Assembly (NCBI RefSeq): GCF_024437745.1
Contig: NZ_JANFNY010000011.1
Coordinates: forward strand, 1 to 64,000
From: Roseomonas sp. GC11
GTDB taxonomy: Bacteria > Pseudomonadota > Alphaproteobacteria > Acetobacterales > Acetobacteraceae
Length of the DNA: 64,000 bases
Direction: 5' to 3'
A program made the position numbers and the translations under genes. This document shows positions 1-9,820 of this stretch, one piece after another (position 1 is the stretch's first letter; every line of letters starts with the position of its first letter). A model generated the notes under the pieces. That model worked only from the letters and a program-made list of their open reading frames with translations, was not told where the DNA came from and ran no database searches.

Positions 1-195
1 CTGGTCGCCCGCGCCGAGGCCGCCATCCCCCGCGCCCAGCGCGCCGCCCCCGCCCGCCCGGCGCCGCGCCGCGTGGCGGCCAATACCGTCATCGCCCAGG
101 GCGATGGCGGCAACCGCGTGCGCACCGCCCCCGCCGCCCATCGCGGCCCGGCCCCCGTCAAGCCGCACCGTCCCGGCGAGCCGGCGCGCCGCTGA
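1..195 (+). CDS. C-terminal end of an unidentified protein (partial)
   Basis: The first reading frame is open from the left edge to a TGA at 193-195 and encodes about 64 residues of a C-terminus. The sequence is rich in Ala, Pro and Arg, with a short less biased stretch (NTVIAQGDGGNR). No domain can be recognised. It is called coding because the frame runs in from outside and an independent gene with its own ribosome-binding site follows. The region is so GC-rich that a chance open frame cannot be excluded. The 170 bases between this stop and the next gene show no clear promoter. Confidence 0.35.
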   Translation: MVARAEAAIPRAQRAAPARPAPRRVAANTVIAQGDGGNRVRTAPAAHRGPAPVKPHRPGEPARR

Positions 196-364
196 GGCCC
201 GCCGCCCCTCCCGCGGGGCCAGTTTGACGCGCCCCGCGCCTCTGTCGCGGGGCGTCACATTTCCTCACCCCTTTCCGGGCGGGCCGCAACGCCGGCGTTA
301 CAAGGGCGGCCCATCTTCCCTCCAGGCGGCAGGACAGCCGCATCCCGCTGGAGGAAGACCCCGC

Positions 365-970
365 ATGAACCGTTCTCTTGGCGCTGGCCTGTTGGGCGTC
401 GCCCTCCTGGCCTCAGGGCTGCCCGCCCTGTCTCAGTCTGCCCTGGCTCAGCCCGCCCCGGCCCAGCCCGCCCAGGCCCAGCCCGCGCCCCAGGCGGCTC
501 CCGCGCCGGCTCCGCAGGGGCGGCACCGCCCCGCCGGCCCGCCCCGCCTGCTGCAAATGGCCGATGCCGACCATGATGGCCGCATCACCGAGACCGAGGC
601 GCTGAACGCCCTGTCCGCCCGCTTCGCCGAGGCCGATGCCGACCATGACGGCAACCTGACCCTGGACGAGCTGCACGCCTTCCTGCGCCAGCAATGGGAA
701 GCCCGCCGCCCCGCCGGCGAGCGCCGCGCCCCGCCCGAGGCGATGCGCCACCGCATGGCCGAGCGGGTGGATGGCCTGTTCCGCGCCGCCGATGCCAATC
801 GTGACGGCAAGGTGACCCTGGACGAGGCGCGGGCGGTGGCCCTGGCCCTGTTCCGGGCGACCGACCGCAACAATGACGGCGTGCTGGAGGCTTCCGAGCT
901 GCGTGGCCCGCATGGCCATGGCCCGGCCGGCGGCCGCCCGCCGCGTGGGGAGGTGCCCGCGCCGCTCTGA
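365..970 (+). CDS. Secreted EF-hand calcium-binding protein
   Basis: This 201-residue protein starts at an ATG preceded by GGAGG about nine bases upstream. Residues 1-29 form a signal peptide (MNRS followed by a hydrophobic core and AxA-like cleavage site). A Pro/Ala/Gln linker to about residue 55 follows. Four EF-hand loops can be read: DADHDGRITETE (67-78), DADHDGNLTLDE (91-102), DANRDGKVTLDE (143-154) and DRNNDGVLEASE (167-178). All keep Asp at loop position 1, Gly at 6 and Glu at 12, so all four should bind Ca2+. The pairs 1-2 and 3-4 look like two EF lobes. It is probably periplasmic or exported; its partner is unknown. A strong terminator follows, so it appears to be a single-gene transcript. 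Confidence 0.85.
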   Translation: MNRSLGAGLLGVALLASGLPALSQSALAQPAPAQPAQAQPAPQAAPAPAPQGRHRPAGPPRLLQMADADHDGRITETEALNALSARFAEADADHDGNLTLDELHAFLRQQWEARRPAGERRAPPEAMRHRMAERVDGLFRAADANRDGKVTLDEARAVALALFRATDRNNDGVLEASELRGPHGHGPAGGRPPRGEVPAPL

Positions 971-1035
971 GGTTTCGCTCTCATGGCCAGGGGGTCCCCC
1001 CCCCCTCATTCTCACGCCCTGGCCATGATGGGCCT

Positions 1036-1069
1036 GCCCGGCATGCTCCCCCGCATGCCGGGCTTTTTT
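1036..1069 (+). terminator. Rho-independent terminator after the EF-hand gene
   Basis: A perfect 11-bp stem (1036-1046 with 1053-1063) has a six-base loop and is followed by six T residues at 1064-1069. It lies 65 bases after the EF-hand stop codon. Confidence 0.85.
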
Positions 1070-1164
1070 GTGCCGGCGGTGGAGCGTGAAGGAGAAAACG
1101 CAGAAACCCGCCCTGGCTGGCGCCAGAACGGTTGCGAAACCCAAGACTGAAAGAAAAACCCCGA

Positions 1165-1239
1165 TGGTGGGTGCGACAGGGATTGAACCTGTGACCCCCG
1201 CCGTGTGAAGGCGATGCTCTACCGCTGAGCTACGCACCC
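1165..1239 (-). tRNA. tRNA-Val (anticodon CAC)
   Basis: The complement folds as a complete cloverleaf. The acceptor arm GGGTGCG pairs with CGCACCC, the D arm is GCTC/GAGC, and the anticodon stem TCGCC/GGCGG encloses the loop TTCACAC, giving anticodon CAC. The T arm ACAGG/CCTGT encloses TTCAATC. CCA is encoded in the DNA at the 3' end. It reads GTG valine codons, which are frequent in this GC-rich sequence. Confidence 0.95.
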
Positions 1240-1367
1240 ATCGGGGTGAGGCGGCTTTTAGGGCAGGGGCGGGGGAGCGTCAAGCGGGGTTGTTGAGTTA
1301 TTATCTTCCAGGAACAAGGCCGTGGCGGACCCTTCCCACCGGGCCATGGCGGGCCCATGTCAAAGCG

Positions 1368-2189
1368 ATGATGTGGCGCCCTGCTTCCCCTCTGGTGGCC
1401 GCCCTGGGTGGCCTCCTGCTGGCTCTGGCCCCGCCCCGCGCGGCCAGGGCCGAGCCGCTGCGTGCCGTCTATGCTGTCCAGGCCGCCGGCATGCAGGTGA
1501 TGCGTGTCGAGGCCCTGTTCGACCTCGGCACCCCCGGCCGCTACCGGATCGAGAGCCGCTTCCGCTTCACCGGCCTCGCCGGGTGGTTCGCCAGCGGCCA
1601 GCAGGCCAGCGCGGTGGAAGGTGTCTGGTCCGGCGATGCCGCCCGGCCCCTGCGCTACTCCGGGGATGGCCTGTGGCGCGGCACGCCCCGTCAGGTGGTG
1701 CTGGAATATCCGGCCGGCCAGCCGGTGGCCCGCCTCCTCGTGCCCTCCCCGGACCCGGACCGCGAGCCGGTGCCCGCGGGGCTGCAACAGAACACCATCG
1801 ATTCCCTCTCCGCCCTGGCGCAGCTCACGCGCAACCTCGCCACCACCGGGCGGTGCGAGGGGCAGGCGGCGGTGTTCGATGGCCGCCGCCGGGCCGATTT
1901 CAGCGCGCGGACCGAGGGGCGGGACCGTCTCGCCCCCTGGGGCCAGGCCTGGCATGGCGAGGCGGTGCGCTGCGGCTTCCAGGCCCGGCAACTCGCCGGT
2001 TTCCGGCTGGATGACGGGCCGGAAGCGCGGGAGCCCCAACAGGGCATCGCCTGGATGGCGGCCCCCGTGCCCGGTGGCCCCATCCTGCCGGTGCGGGTGG
2101 AAATGCCGGGCCGCTGGCTCGGCCGCCTCACCGGCTATCTGGTGGAGATCAAGCCGGCCTGGTCGGAAGCCAGCTTGCCCAAGAATTAG
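1368..2189 (+). CDS. DUF3108 domain protein, exported
   Basis: The 273-residue protein has an N-terminal signal peptide (two Met, then a hydrophobic stretch ending in PPRAARA around residue 28). The mature part begins AEPLRAVYAVQAAGMQVM and resembles the DUF3108 family of periplasmic proteins from alphaproteobacteria: a beta-rich domain with a YRIESRF segment and a DGLWRG repeat-like element. The molecular function of this family is not established. Two adjacent ATGs (1368 and 1371) are possible starts, and the ribosome-binding site is weak. The gene converges on gph, with a family A repeat between them. Confidence 0.7.
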   Translation: MMWRPASPLVAALGGLLLALAPPRAARAEPLRAVYAVQAAGMQVMRVEALFDLGTPGRYRIESRFRFTGLAGWFASGQQASAVEGVWSGDAARPLRYSGDGLWRGTPRQVVLEYPAGQPVARLLVPSPDPDREPVPAGLQQNTIDSLSALAQLTRNLATTGRCEGQAAVFDGRRRADFSARTEGRDRLAPWGQAWHGEAVRCGFQARQLAGFRLDDGPEAREPQQGIAWMAAPVPGGPILPVRVEMPGRWLGRLTGYLVEIKPAWSEASLPKN

Positions 2190-2197
2190 AAGAAAGC

Positions 2198-2313
2198 GTT
2201 CTTTTTTGAAAAAAAGAACCAAAAAACTTTTCTCAGTGTCGCGTCCCGCTGTGCCGGGAGACGGCGGCAGCCTGAAAAAAGTCTTTTTGCTTCTTTTTCT
2301 TCAGAAAAAGAAG
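2198..2313. repeat. Family A palindromic element, complete copy 1
   Basis: It contains the 22-bp palindrome (GTTCTTTTTT and its complement) at 2198-2219, a CAAAAAACTTTT tail, a GC-rich middle, and the 24-bp sister palindrome (CTTCTTTTTC and its complement) at 2290-2313. A partial extra copy (gctgaaaaagaag) follows at 2321-2333. It fills the gap between the convergent DUF3108 and gph genes, so it probably terminates transcription in both directions. Confidence 0.85.
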
Positions 2314-2338
2314 ATCCTTCGCTGAAAAAGAAGAATCT

Positions 2339-2986
2339 TCACTGAATGATATTTTCCAGAATCCCGACCAAAGCGCCGGTCTCCGCCGCGACTGGCGCGC
2401 CATCGGCCATCTCGGGCAGGCCATAGCCCCAGGCGCAGAACACCACGGGCAGGCCGGCGCCGCGCCCGGCGGCGATGTCGTTGTGGTGGTCGCCCACCAT
2501 CACCGCCTGGCCGCCTTCACCGCCGGCGGCGCGCAGCGTGGCGAGCACATGCGCCGGGTCCGGCTTGCGCACCGGGAAGCTGTCGCCGCCGCCCAGCGCC
2601 GCGAATCGGCCGGCGAGGCCGAGATCCTCCAGCAGCAGGCGGGCCGCCTTCTCGGGCTTGTTGGTGCAGACGGCGAGGCGCCACCCGGCGGCGTCCAGCG
2701 CGTCCAGCGCCGCCGCCATGCCGGGGAAGAGGCGCGTCTCGGCGCTGGCATGGGCCTCGTAATCGGCCATGAAATCGGCCAGGGCCGTTTCATCCGGCGC
2801 ACGCCCATGGGCGGCGAAGGCGCGGCGCACCAGCACGGCGACGCCATCGCCGATGAAGCGGGCCACGGTCTCACGCGGGAAGGGTGCCAGCTGGCGGGAG
2901 GCCATCAGGCGGTTCAGGGCGGCCTGGATGTCGGGCAGGCTGTCCACCAGCGTGCCGTCCAGGTCGAAGATCACGGTGCGTTGCAT
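2339..2986 (-). CDS. gph: Phosphoglycolate phosphatase, HAD family
   Basis: This 215-residue HAD hydrolase dephosphorylates 2-phosphoglycolate, a product of DNA repair and RuBisCO-type side reactions. Motif I, FDLDGTLVDS, lies at residues 7-16 with the nucleophile Asp8 and Asp10. CTNKPEKAA supplies the motif II/III region, a conserved Lys occurs in RKPDP, and motif IV is GDHHNDI. A cap domain lies between motifs I and II. The start is at MQRTVIFDLDG; longer in-frame extensions would run into the glmU promoter. The gene is divergent from glmU with 92 bases between starts, which must hold both promoters. Confidence 0.87.
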   Translation of the reverse strand: MQRTVIFDLDGTLVDSLPDIQAALNRLMASRQLAPFPRETVARFIGDGVAVLVRRAFAAHGRAPDETALADFMADYEAHASAETRLFPGMAAALDALDAAGWRLAVCTNKPEKAARLLLEDLGLAGRFAALGGGDSFPVRKPDPAHVLATLRAAGGEGGQAVMVGDHHNDIAAGRGAGLPVVFCAWGYGLPEMADGAPVAAETGALVGILENIIQ

Positions 2987-3078
2987 GACCCCGCTGCTTT
3001 GCCATGTTTCGTGCGGCAATGCGAAGTGACGCTTCGGGGCCTTGCCGGGATGGCCCGAGGCCGGGCACATGCTCGCCC

Positions 3079-4412
3079 ATGTCCGCTGCTGCCATCCTCC
3101 TCGCCGCCGGTCTCGGCACCCGCATGAAGAGCCGCCTGCCCAAGGCGCTCCACCCGCTCGCCGGGCGGCCCATGCTCAACCACCTGATCGCCGCCTGCGA
3201 GGGGGTGTTCGACCGCCTCGTGGTGGTGGTGGGCCCCGACATGCCGGCGCTGGAGCAGGCCGCCGCGCCGCACGCCACGGTGGTCCAGGCGGAGCGCCTG
3301 GGCACCGGCCACGCCGCGCTCCAGGCCGCGCCGCTGCTGGCCGATTTCCCCGGCGATGTCGCCGTGCTCTATGCCGATAACCCGCTGATCACGCCGGAGA
3401 CGCTGAAGCGCCTGCGTGCCGCCCGCGCCGGGGTTGGGGCCGGGGCCGGGCTGGCTCTGCTGGCCATGCGCCCCGCCGACCCGGCGAAGTATGGCCGGGT
3501 GATGCAGGACGCCGCCGGGGATGTGACGCGCATCGTCGAATGGGCGGATGCCAGCGAGGCGGAGCGCGCCGTGGGGCTGTGCAATGCCGGCGTGCTCTGC
3601 GCCCCGGCGGCGGATCTGTTCCGCTGGCTGCGCGGCGTGCGCAACGACAACCGCGCCGGCGAATACTACCTGCCGGATGTGGTGCCGCTGGCCGTGGCCG
3701 AGGGCCACCGCGTGCGCGCCGTGGAAGCCGCCGAGGCGGAGCTGCGCGGCATCAACAGCCGCGCCGAGCTGGCCGAGGCCGAGGCCGAGATCCAGGCCCG
3801 GCTGCGCCGCGCCGCCCTCGACAATGGCGCGACGCTGATCCAGCCCGCCAGCGTCACCTTCAGCCATGACACGCGGCTGGGCCAGGATGTGGTGGTGGGG
3901 CCGAATGTCGTCTTCGGCCCCGGCGTGGTGGTGGAGGATGGGGTGGAGATCCGCGCCTTCTCCCATCTGGAGGGCTGCGTGGTGCGGCAGGGCGCCATCA
4001 TCGGCCCCTTCGCCCGGCTGCGGCCCGGCACGGAGGTCGGCCGCGGCGCCCATGTCGGCAATTTCGTCGAGCTGAAGAACGCCGTGATGGGGGAGGGGGC
4101 CAAGGCCAACCACCTGACCTATCTGGGCGATGCCAGCATCGGCGCCGGCAGCAACATTGGCGCCGGCACCATCACCTGCAATTACGATGGCTTCGGCAAG
4201 TTCCGCACGGAGATCGGGGCGGGGGTCTTTGTCGGCTCCCACACCACGCTGGTCGCGCCGATCCGTTTGGGCGACGGGTCGATGACCGCCGCCGGCTCGG
4301 TGCTGACGAAGAGCGTGGCGCCCGATGCCCTGGCCTTCGCCCGTGCCCGCGCCCAGGAGAAGCCCCAGGGGGCTGCCGTCTTCCGCGCCTCCCGCCGCAA
4401 GGAGAAGAAGTA

Positions 4413-4413
<1 letters not shown>
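3079..4413 (+). CDS. glmU: Bifunctional N-acetylglucosamine-1-P uridyltransferase / glucosamine-1-P acetyltransferase
   Basis: The enzyme acetylates glucosamine-1-phosphate and then couples it to UTP, giving UDP-GlcNAc for peptidoglycan and lipid A. The N-terminal pyrophosphorylase domain shows LAAGLGTRMKS (residues 8-18) and a later YADNPL metal-binding Asp. The C-terminal half is a left-handed beta-helix of hexapeptide repeats with the acetyltransferase signature SNIGAGTITCNYDG. Its 444 residues match the family. The stop codon TAA overlaps the ATG of glmS by one base, so translation is coupled. Placement next to glmS puts two consecutive steps of amino-sugar synthesis in one transcript. 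Confidence 0.95.
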
Positions 4414-6236
<1,823 letters not shown>

Positions 6237-6244
6237 GGGGAGCC

Positions 6245-6300
6245 TTGGGGAGGCGCTGCCTCCCCAAACCCCTCCGCTGGGGGGACAGGGTCCCCCCAGA
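6245..6300. repeat. Family B GC-hairpin element, copy 1
   Basis: Two perfect hairpins stand in series: TTGGGGAGGC (6245-6254) with its complement at 6258-6267, and TGGGGGGAC (6278-6286) with its complement at 6290-6298. It lies eight bases after the glmS stop. Near-identical copies occur at 14796 and 42113. Confidence 0.8.
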
Positions 6301-6320
6301 CCCCGCCAGCAGGGGGGGCT

Positions 6321-6399
6321 GATGGGTTTCCAAAGGCCTCTGGCCTTTGGTGGCCGCGCGGCACTGCCGCGCAGGTGCAGAGAGGGGCGAAGCCCCTCT
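6321..6399. repeat. Family C three-hairpin element, copy 1
   Basis: GATGGGTTT leads into three hairpins: CCAAAGGCC (6330-6338) with its complement at 6342-6350, a GCGCGGC/GCCGCGC hairpin around 6356-6372, and AGAGGGGC (6381-6388) with GCCCCTCT (6392-6399). It sits between the convergent glmS and aldo/keto reductase genes. A shortened copy lies in inverted orientation at 9821. Confidence 0.7.
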
Positions 6400-6420
6400 C
6401 AAGACCACGCGCCGCCGTTG

Positions 6421-7296
6421 TCAGGCCACCCTCGCCCCGATCCGCTCCAGCACCGGCAACACCTTATCCGGCAGGTGCAACGCCGCCGCCGCCAGATTCT
6501 CCCGCAGATGGGCGACGGAGGACGTGCCCGGGATCAGCAGGATATTGGGCGAGCGCCGCAGCAGCCAGGCGAGCGCCACCTGCAGGGGCGTGCTGCCCAG
6601 GCGCCGCGCCACCTCGGAGAGCGCCGCCGATTGCAGCGGGCTGAAGCCACCAAGCGGGAAGAAGGGGACATAGGCGATCCCATCCCGCGCCAGGCTGTCG
6701 ATCAGGGCGTCATCGCCGCGATGGGCCAGATTATACTGGTTCTGCACACAGACGATGTCGCAGATGCCGCGCCCCTGCGCGACCTGCGCCGGGGTGACGT
6801 TGCTGAGGCCGATATGGCGGACCAGCCCCTGCCGCTGCAGCCCGGCCAGGGTGGCCAGCGGCGCCTCGATGCTGCCCTCCGCCGGGCCATGCGTGTCGAG
6901 CATGACGCGGAGATTGACCACCTCCAGCGCCTCCAGGCCCAGATGGGTGAGATTGTCATGCACCGCCCGGGTCAGCTCCTCGGGCGAGGCGGCGGGCAGC
7001 CAGCCGCCCTTCTCGTCGCGCCGGGCGCCGATCTTGGTCACCAGGGTGAGGCTGGCGGGGTAGGGCGACAGCGCCTCGCGGATCAGGCGGTTGGTCACAT
7101 GCGGGCCGTAGAAGTCGCTGGTGTCGATATGATCCACCCCGGCGGCGATGGCCTCACGCAGCACGGCCCGCGCGGCGTCCGGGTCGCGGGGCGGGCCGAA
7201 GACGCCGGGGCCGGCAAGCTGCATGGCGCCATAGCCGAGGCGGTGCACGCGGCGGTCGCCGAGGGGGAAGGTGCCGGCCTGGTCGATAGGGGTCAT
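6421..7296 (-). CDS. Aldo/keto reductase, YdbC-like
   Basis: This 291-residue TIM-barrel oxidoreductase is predicted to reduce aldehydes or ketones with NADPH; the substrate is not known. Visible catalytic elements are IDTSDFYG (Asp and Tyr of the tetrad) and VTKIG (Lys). The usual catalytic His position reads VVNLRVM instead, a feature I associate with the YdbC subgroup. LLIPGTSSVAHLREN near the C-terminus is the cofactor-phosphate-binding loop. AGGAGA precedes the ATG. The gene is divergent from a LysR regulator 93 bases away, which is its likely regulator. Confidence 0.87.
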   Translation of the reverse strand: MTPIDQAGTFPLGDRRVHRLGYGAMQLAGPGVFGPPRDPDAARAVLREAIAAGVDHIDTSDFYGPHVTNRLIREALSPYPASLTLVTKIGARRDEKGGWLPAASPEELTRAVHDNLTHLGLEALEVVNLRVMLDTHGPAEGSIEAPLATLAGLQRQGLVRHIGLSNVTPAQVAQGRGICDIVCVQNQYNLAHRGDDALIDSLARDGIAYVPFFPLGGFSPLQSAALSEVARRLGSTPLQVALAWLLRRSPNILLIPGTSSVAHLRENLAAAALHLPDKVLPVLERIGARVA

Positions 7297-7360
7297 GATC
7301 GGTCTCCTGGGATGCGGGTCCGATCTAGGCGGCTTGGCGTGGGCGGATAACCGGGCACAA

Positions 7361-7379
7361 TCCGCACGGGCTGTGCGGA
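7361..7379. promoter_or_regulatory. Palindromic operator between the aldo/keto reductase and LysR genes
   Basis: TCCGCAC-N5-GTGCGGA is a perfect 7-bp inverted repeat lying 10 bases before the LysR start codon and 65 bases before the divergent reductase start. Position and symmetry fit a LysR-type recognition site serving autoregulation and control of the reductase. Binding is inferred, not shown. Confidence 0.55.
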
Positions 7380-7389
7380 ATGGCGAACA

Positions 7390-8292
7390 ATGGCGACGAA
7401 TCTCAGCGACCTGAACGCATTCCTCGCCGTGGCGCGGGCAGGCGGCTTCCGGGACGGGGCGCGCCTTCTCGGGGCCAGCCCCTCCGGGGTCAGCGAGGCG
7501 GTGCGCCGGCTGGAGGCCGGGCTGGGCGTCCGCCTGCTGCACCGGACGACGCGCAGCGTGGTGCCCACCGAGGCGGGGGCGCGGCTGCTGGAGCGGCTCG
7601 GCCCCGCGCTGGGCGAGGTGGAGGCGGCGCTCGACGTGGTGAACGGCTTCCGCGACCGGCCGGCGGGCACGCTGCGGCTGAATGTCCCGGTCAGCGCGGC
7701 GCGGCTGGTGCTGCCGCGCATCGTGCCGCCCTTCCTCGCCACCTATCCGGAGATCCAGCTGGAGGTGACGGCCGAGGACAGCTTCGTCGATCTGCTGAGC
7801 GCGGGCTGCGATGCCGGCATCCGCTACGATGAGCGGCTGGAGCAGGACATGATCGCGGTGCCGATCGGGCCGCGCGTGCAGCGCTATGCCCTGGCCGCCG
7901 CGCCGGACTATCTGCGCCGGCATGGCCGGCCCGCCCACCCGCGCGACCTGCTCGGCCATGCCTGCCTGCGCGGGCGCTTCAGCAGCGGCACGGTGATGGC
8001 CTGGGAGTTCGAGCGCGGCGGCGAACTGGTGCGGGTGGAGCCGAAGGGGCCGCTGCTGGTCGGGATCGGTGCCGCGACCGATCTGGCTGTGGAGGCGGCG
8101 GTGGCCGGCACCGGCATCCTCTACCTCTTCGAGGCCTGGCTGCAGCCCTATTTCGAGCGCGGCGCGCTGGAGCCGATCCTGGAGCCCTGGTGGCAGGCCT
8201 TTTCCGGCCCCTTCCTGTACTATTCGGGGCGGCGGCTGGTGCCGGCGCCGCTGCGCGCCTTCATCGATTTCATCCGCGGCCTGCCGCCCTGA
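7390..8292 (+). CDS. LysR family transcriptional regulator
   Basis: The 300-residue protein has an N-terminal winged helix-turn-helix (about residues 1-60; FLAVARAGGFRDGARLLGASPSGVSEAVRRLE). A two-lobed periplasmic-binding-protein-like effector domain follows from about residue 90 (GTLRLNVPVSAARLVLPRIVPPFL). The motif LLHRTTRSVVPTEAG is typical of the DsdC/CrgA-like LysR subgroup. It is divergent from the aldo/keto reductase with a perfect palindrome between them, so it probably controls that gene and itself. The effector is unknown. Confidence 0.88.
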   Translation: MATNLSDLNAFLAVARAGGFRDGARLLGASPSGVSEAVRRLEAGLGVRLLHRTTRSVVPTEAGARLLERLGPALGEVEAALDVVNGFRDRPAGTLRLNVPVSAARLVLPRIVPPFLATYPEIQLEVTAEDSFVDLLSAGCDAGIRYDERLEQDMIAVPIGPRVQRYALAAAPDYLRRHGRPAHPRDLLGHACLRGRFSSGTVMAWEFERGGELVRVEPKGPLLVGIGAATDLAVEAAVAGTGILYLFEAWLQPYFERGALEPILEPWWQAFSGPFLYYSGRRLVPAPLRAFIDFIRGLPP

Positions 8293-8329
8293 TCGCGGCA
8301 CCCCCATTCTATGCGCGCTTCCTGGACGG

Positions 8330-8401
8330 ATCCTGGCCTATCATGCCGCGATGCTCAGGGGCACGGATGTGGACCAGCCCCGCACTCTGGCCAGGGCGGC
8401 C
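8330..8401 (+). pseudogene. Remnant of a second glmS 3' end
   Basis: Twenty-four codons correspond to the C-terminus of GlmS (ILAYH..., LRGTDVDQPR, LA-x-A). By hand count 59 of 72 bases and 19 of 24 residues match the intact glmS end at about 6154-6225. Several differences are silent, including CGC versus AGG for the same Arg. That indicates the piece evolved as part of another functional glmS before being cut off. No upstream glmS sequence is attached: the match begins abruptly 38 bases after the LysR stop. The frame does not stop at the expected point. Confidence 0.75.
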
Positions 8402-8525
8402 GTGGGGCGAGGCCGGGGGACATCTCCCCTGGAAATCCTCTCCGGGCGCGAGCCTGATCTGTGCCATACGCAACCAAAATGGCGCAGGATCGCTTGGCAG
8501 GGGCGTGGGGAAGGGCGCATATATA

Positions 8526-8536
8526 TTGCACTGCAA
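8526..8536. promoter_or_regulatory. Short palindrome upstream of the membrane protein gene
   Basis: TTGCA-C-TGCAA is an 11-base palindrome following an AT-rich run (catatatatt) 51-61 bases before the next start codon. It may be a repressor site. It loosely resembles TGC-rich sites of PhaR-type regulators, but that is a guess. Confidence 0.3.
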
Positions 8537-8586
8537 CATGCAGCCCGCCGCAAGAAGCGCCCCCTGCCAGCGGAGTTTGCCCCACC

Positions 8587-9018
8587 ATGCCGTCCTGGAC
8601 CAGCCGCGCCCGCCTTGAGTTCCTCGCCCGCCGCTACCTGGCGAGCCGTGGCAGCGCGCCGATGGTGGAAGACCCGCTCGGCCATGCCCTGCCCCGGCTG
8701 GAGCGGGAGGTCGCCCTCTGCCAGCGGCTGGCGCGCATCGACCTGATCATCGCCGTGGTTCTGGTGGCGGCGGCGCTGACGGTGATCGGCACCGCCTGGA
8801 TGGCGCCGCTGCATGGTGGCATCCTGCTGGTGCTGGCCTATCTGCACGTGATGCCGCTGCTCGGCCTCGTCGTGGTGATCTGGGCGGCGATCGTGCTGGA
8901 GAAATCCACCCCCCGCCTGCGCGTGGCGCGCCGCATCGCCCGCGCCCTGCAGGCCGGCGCGCTGCTGGAAGCGCTGGACCTCGCCGTGCATGGCCTGCCG
9001 GCCCAGGCCGGTTCCTGA
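8587..9018 (+). CDS. Small membrane protein of unknown function
   Basis: This 143-residue protein has two predicted membrane helices at about residues 50-70 (IDLIIAVVLVAAALTVIG) and 77-102 (GILLVLAYLHVMPLLGLVVVIWAAIVL). The cytosolic ends are Arg-rich. I do not recognise the family. The start MPSWTSR was chosen because the upstream extension has no coding character and crosses the AT-rich promoter-like segment and palindrome near 8520. It stands alone between the glmS remnant and a low-complexity gene. Confidence 0.6.
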   Translation: MPSWTSRARLEFLARRYLASRGSAPMVEDPLGHALPRLEREVALCQRLARIDLIIAVVLVAAALTVIGTAWMAPLHGGILLVLAYLHVMPLLGLVVVIWAAIVLEKSTPRLRVARRIARALQAGALLEALDLAVHGLPAQAGS

Positions 9019-9149
9019 GGCCCTGCCACCCGGCAGAATGTGCCGGGCGCGCAGCACATCCTGCCGGTTCTGCCCCGCCGGCCGCCGCCGCCGCCCGGCC
9101 CCGCTCTTGCTCCGCCCTGGCCCGCACCCTCCAGAAGGAATGATGTGCG

Positions 9150-9782
9150 ATGTCCTTGAGCGCCCTGACGGGGCTTTCCAGCGCGGCCTCCGCCGCGCAA
9201 CTCAACCTGGTGGCCCAGGCCAGCAGCAGGAAAAGCGAGGAGAGCGGCACCGCCTCCGCCGCCCCCGCGACGCAGACCCAGGCCACCGGCCAGGCCCTGC
9301 CGCCCCCCGCCGATGAAACCCTCTCCGCCCTGATGGACCTCCAGGGGAGTGGGACCGAGGCGACGGAGGAAACGGAGGAGGGCACGGCCCAGGCCATGAT
9401 GCCGCCGCCGCCCCCGCCACCCGAGACGACGGAAGCCAGCAGCGAGGCCAGCACCACCGACACCGCCACCACCGCGGCGGTGGCGGATGGCAGCGAGGAC
9501 ACCGCCACCACCCGGCAGGCCATGATGCCGCCACCGCCGCCGCCCGGCCCGCCGCCGGGTGAGATGAGCGCGGCCACCAGCAGCGACACCGGCGACAGCA
9601 GTGGCGACAGCAGTGGCGACACGGGGAGCGGCACCACCACCACCCAGTCCGCCAGCAGCGACACCACGGAGGAGGACAGCGCCGCCCTTGGCACCGCCAT
9701 GCGCGATGCCTTGATGGCCGCCCTGGCCGCCTACGATCCCGCCCGCCAGCAGGCCGGCACCTCCACAAGCCTGAGCGCCTGA
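9150..9782 (+). CDS. Low-complexity Ser/Thr/Pro-rich protein with two polyproline blocks
   Basis: The 210-residue protein has no recognisable domain. After an Ala-rich N-terminus (about 1-30), it contains two near-identical blocks, AMMPPPPPPP and AMMPPPPPP, separated by about 40 residues of Thr/Ala/Glu. Ser-Gly-Asp repeats (SSGDSSGD) follow, then a short helical C-terminus (MRDALMAALAAYDPARQQ). AGAAGGA lies upstream of the ATG. It lacks a clear signal peptide or membrane helix. Polyproline stretches usually need EF-P for translation. Its acidic, disordered make-up suggests a flexible or surface-related protein, but the function is unknown. Confidence 0.6.
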   Translation: MSLSALTGLSSAASAAQLNLVAQASSRKSEESGTASAAPATQTQATGQALPPPADETLSALMDLQGSGTEATEETEEGTAQAMMPPPPPPPETTEASSEASTTDTATTAAVADGSEDTATTRQAMMPPPPPPGPPPGEMSAATSSDTGDSSGDSSGDTGSGTTTTQSASSDTTEEDSAALGTAMRDALMAALAAYDPARQQAGTSTSLSA

Positions 9783-9820
9783 GGTGCGGCGGAGCGTGGG
9801 CCAACGTGGCACGCGCTCCT

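Noticed and set aside
413-1237. Minus-strand frame running from inside the tRNA-Val gene into the EF-hand gene
   Set aside because: It overlaps a tRNA and a supported gene, and its translation is low complexity.
6237-6320. Intact Tn7 attachment or transposon end directly behind glmS
   Set aside because: No Tn7-type end repeats or tns genes are visible. The sequence is a family B hairpin element that recurs elsewhere away from glmS.
9150-9782. Phasin or PHA-granule protein, because of the TTGCACTGCAA palindrome upstream of the neighbouring gene
   Set aside because: Neither the low-complexity protein nor the two-helix membrane protein at 8587 shows phasin features; the palindrome alone is too weak.
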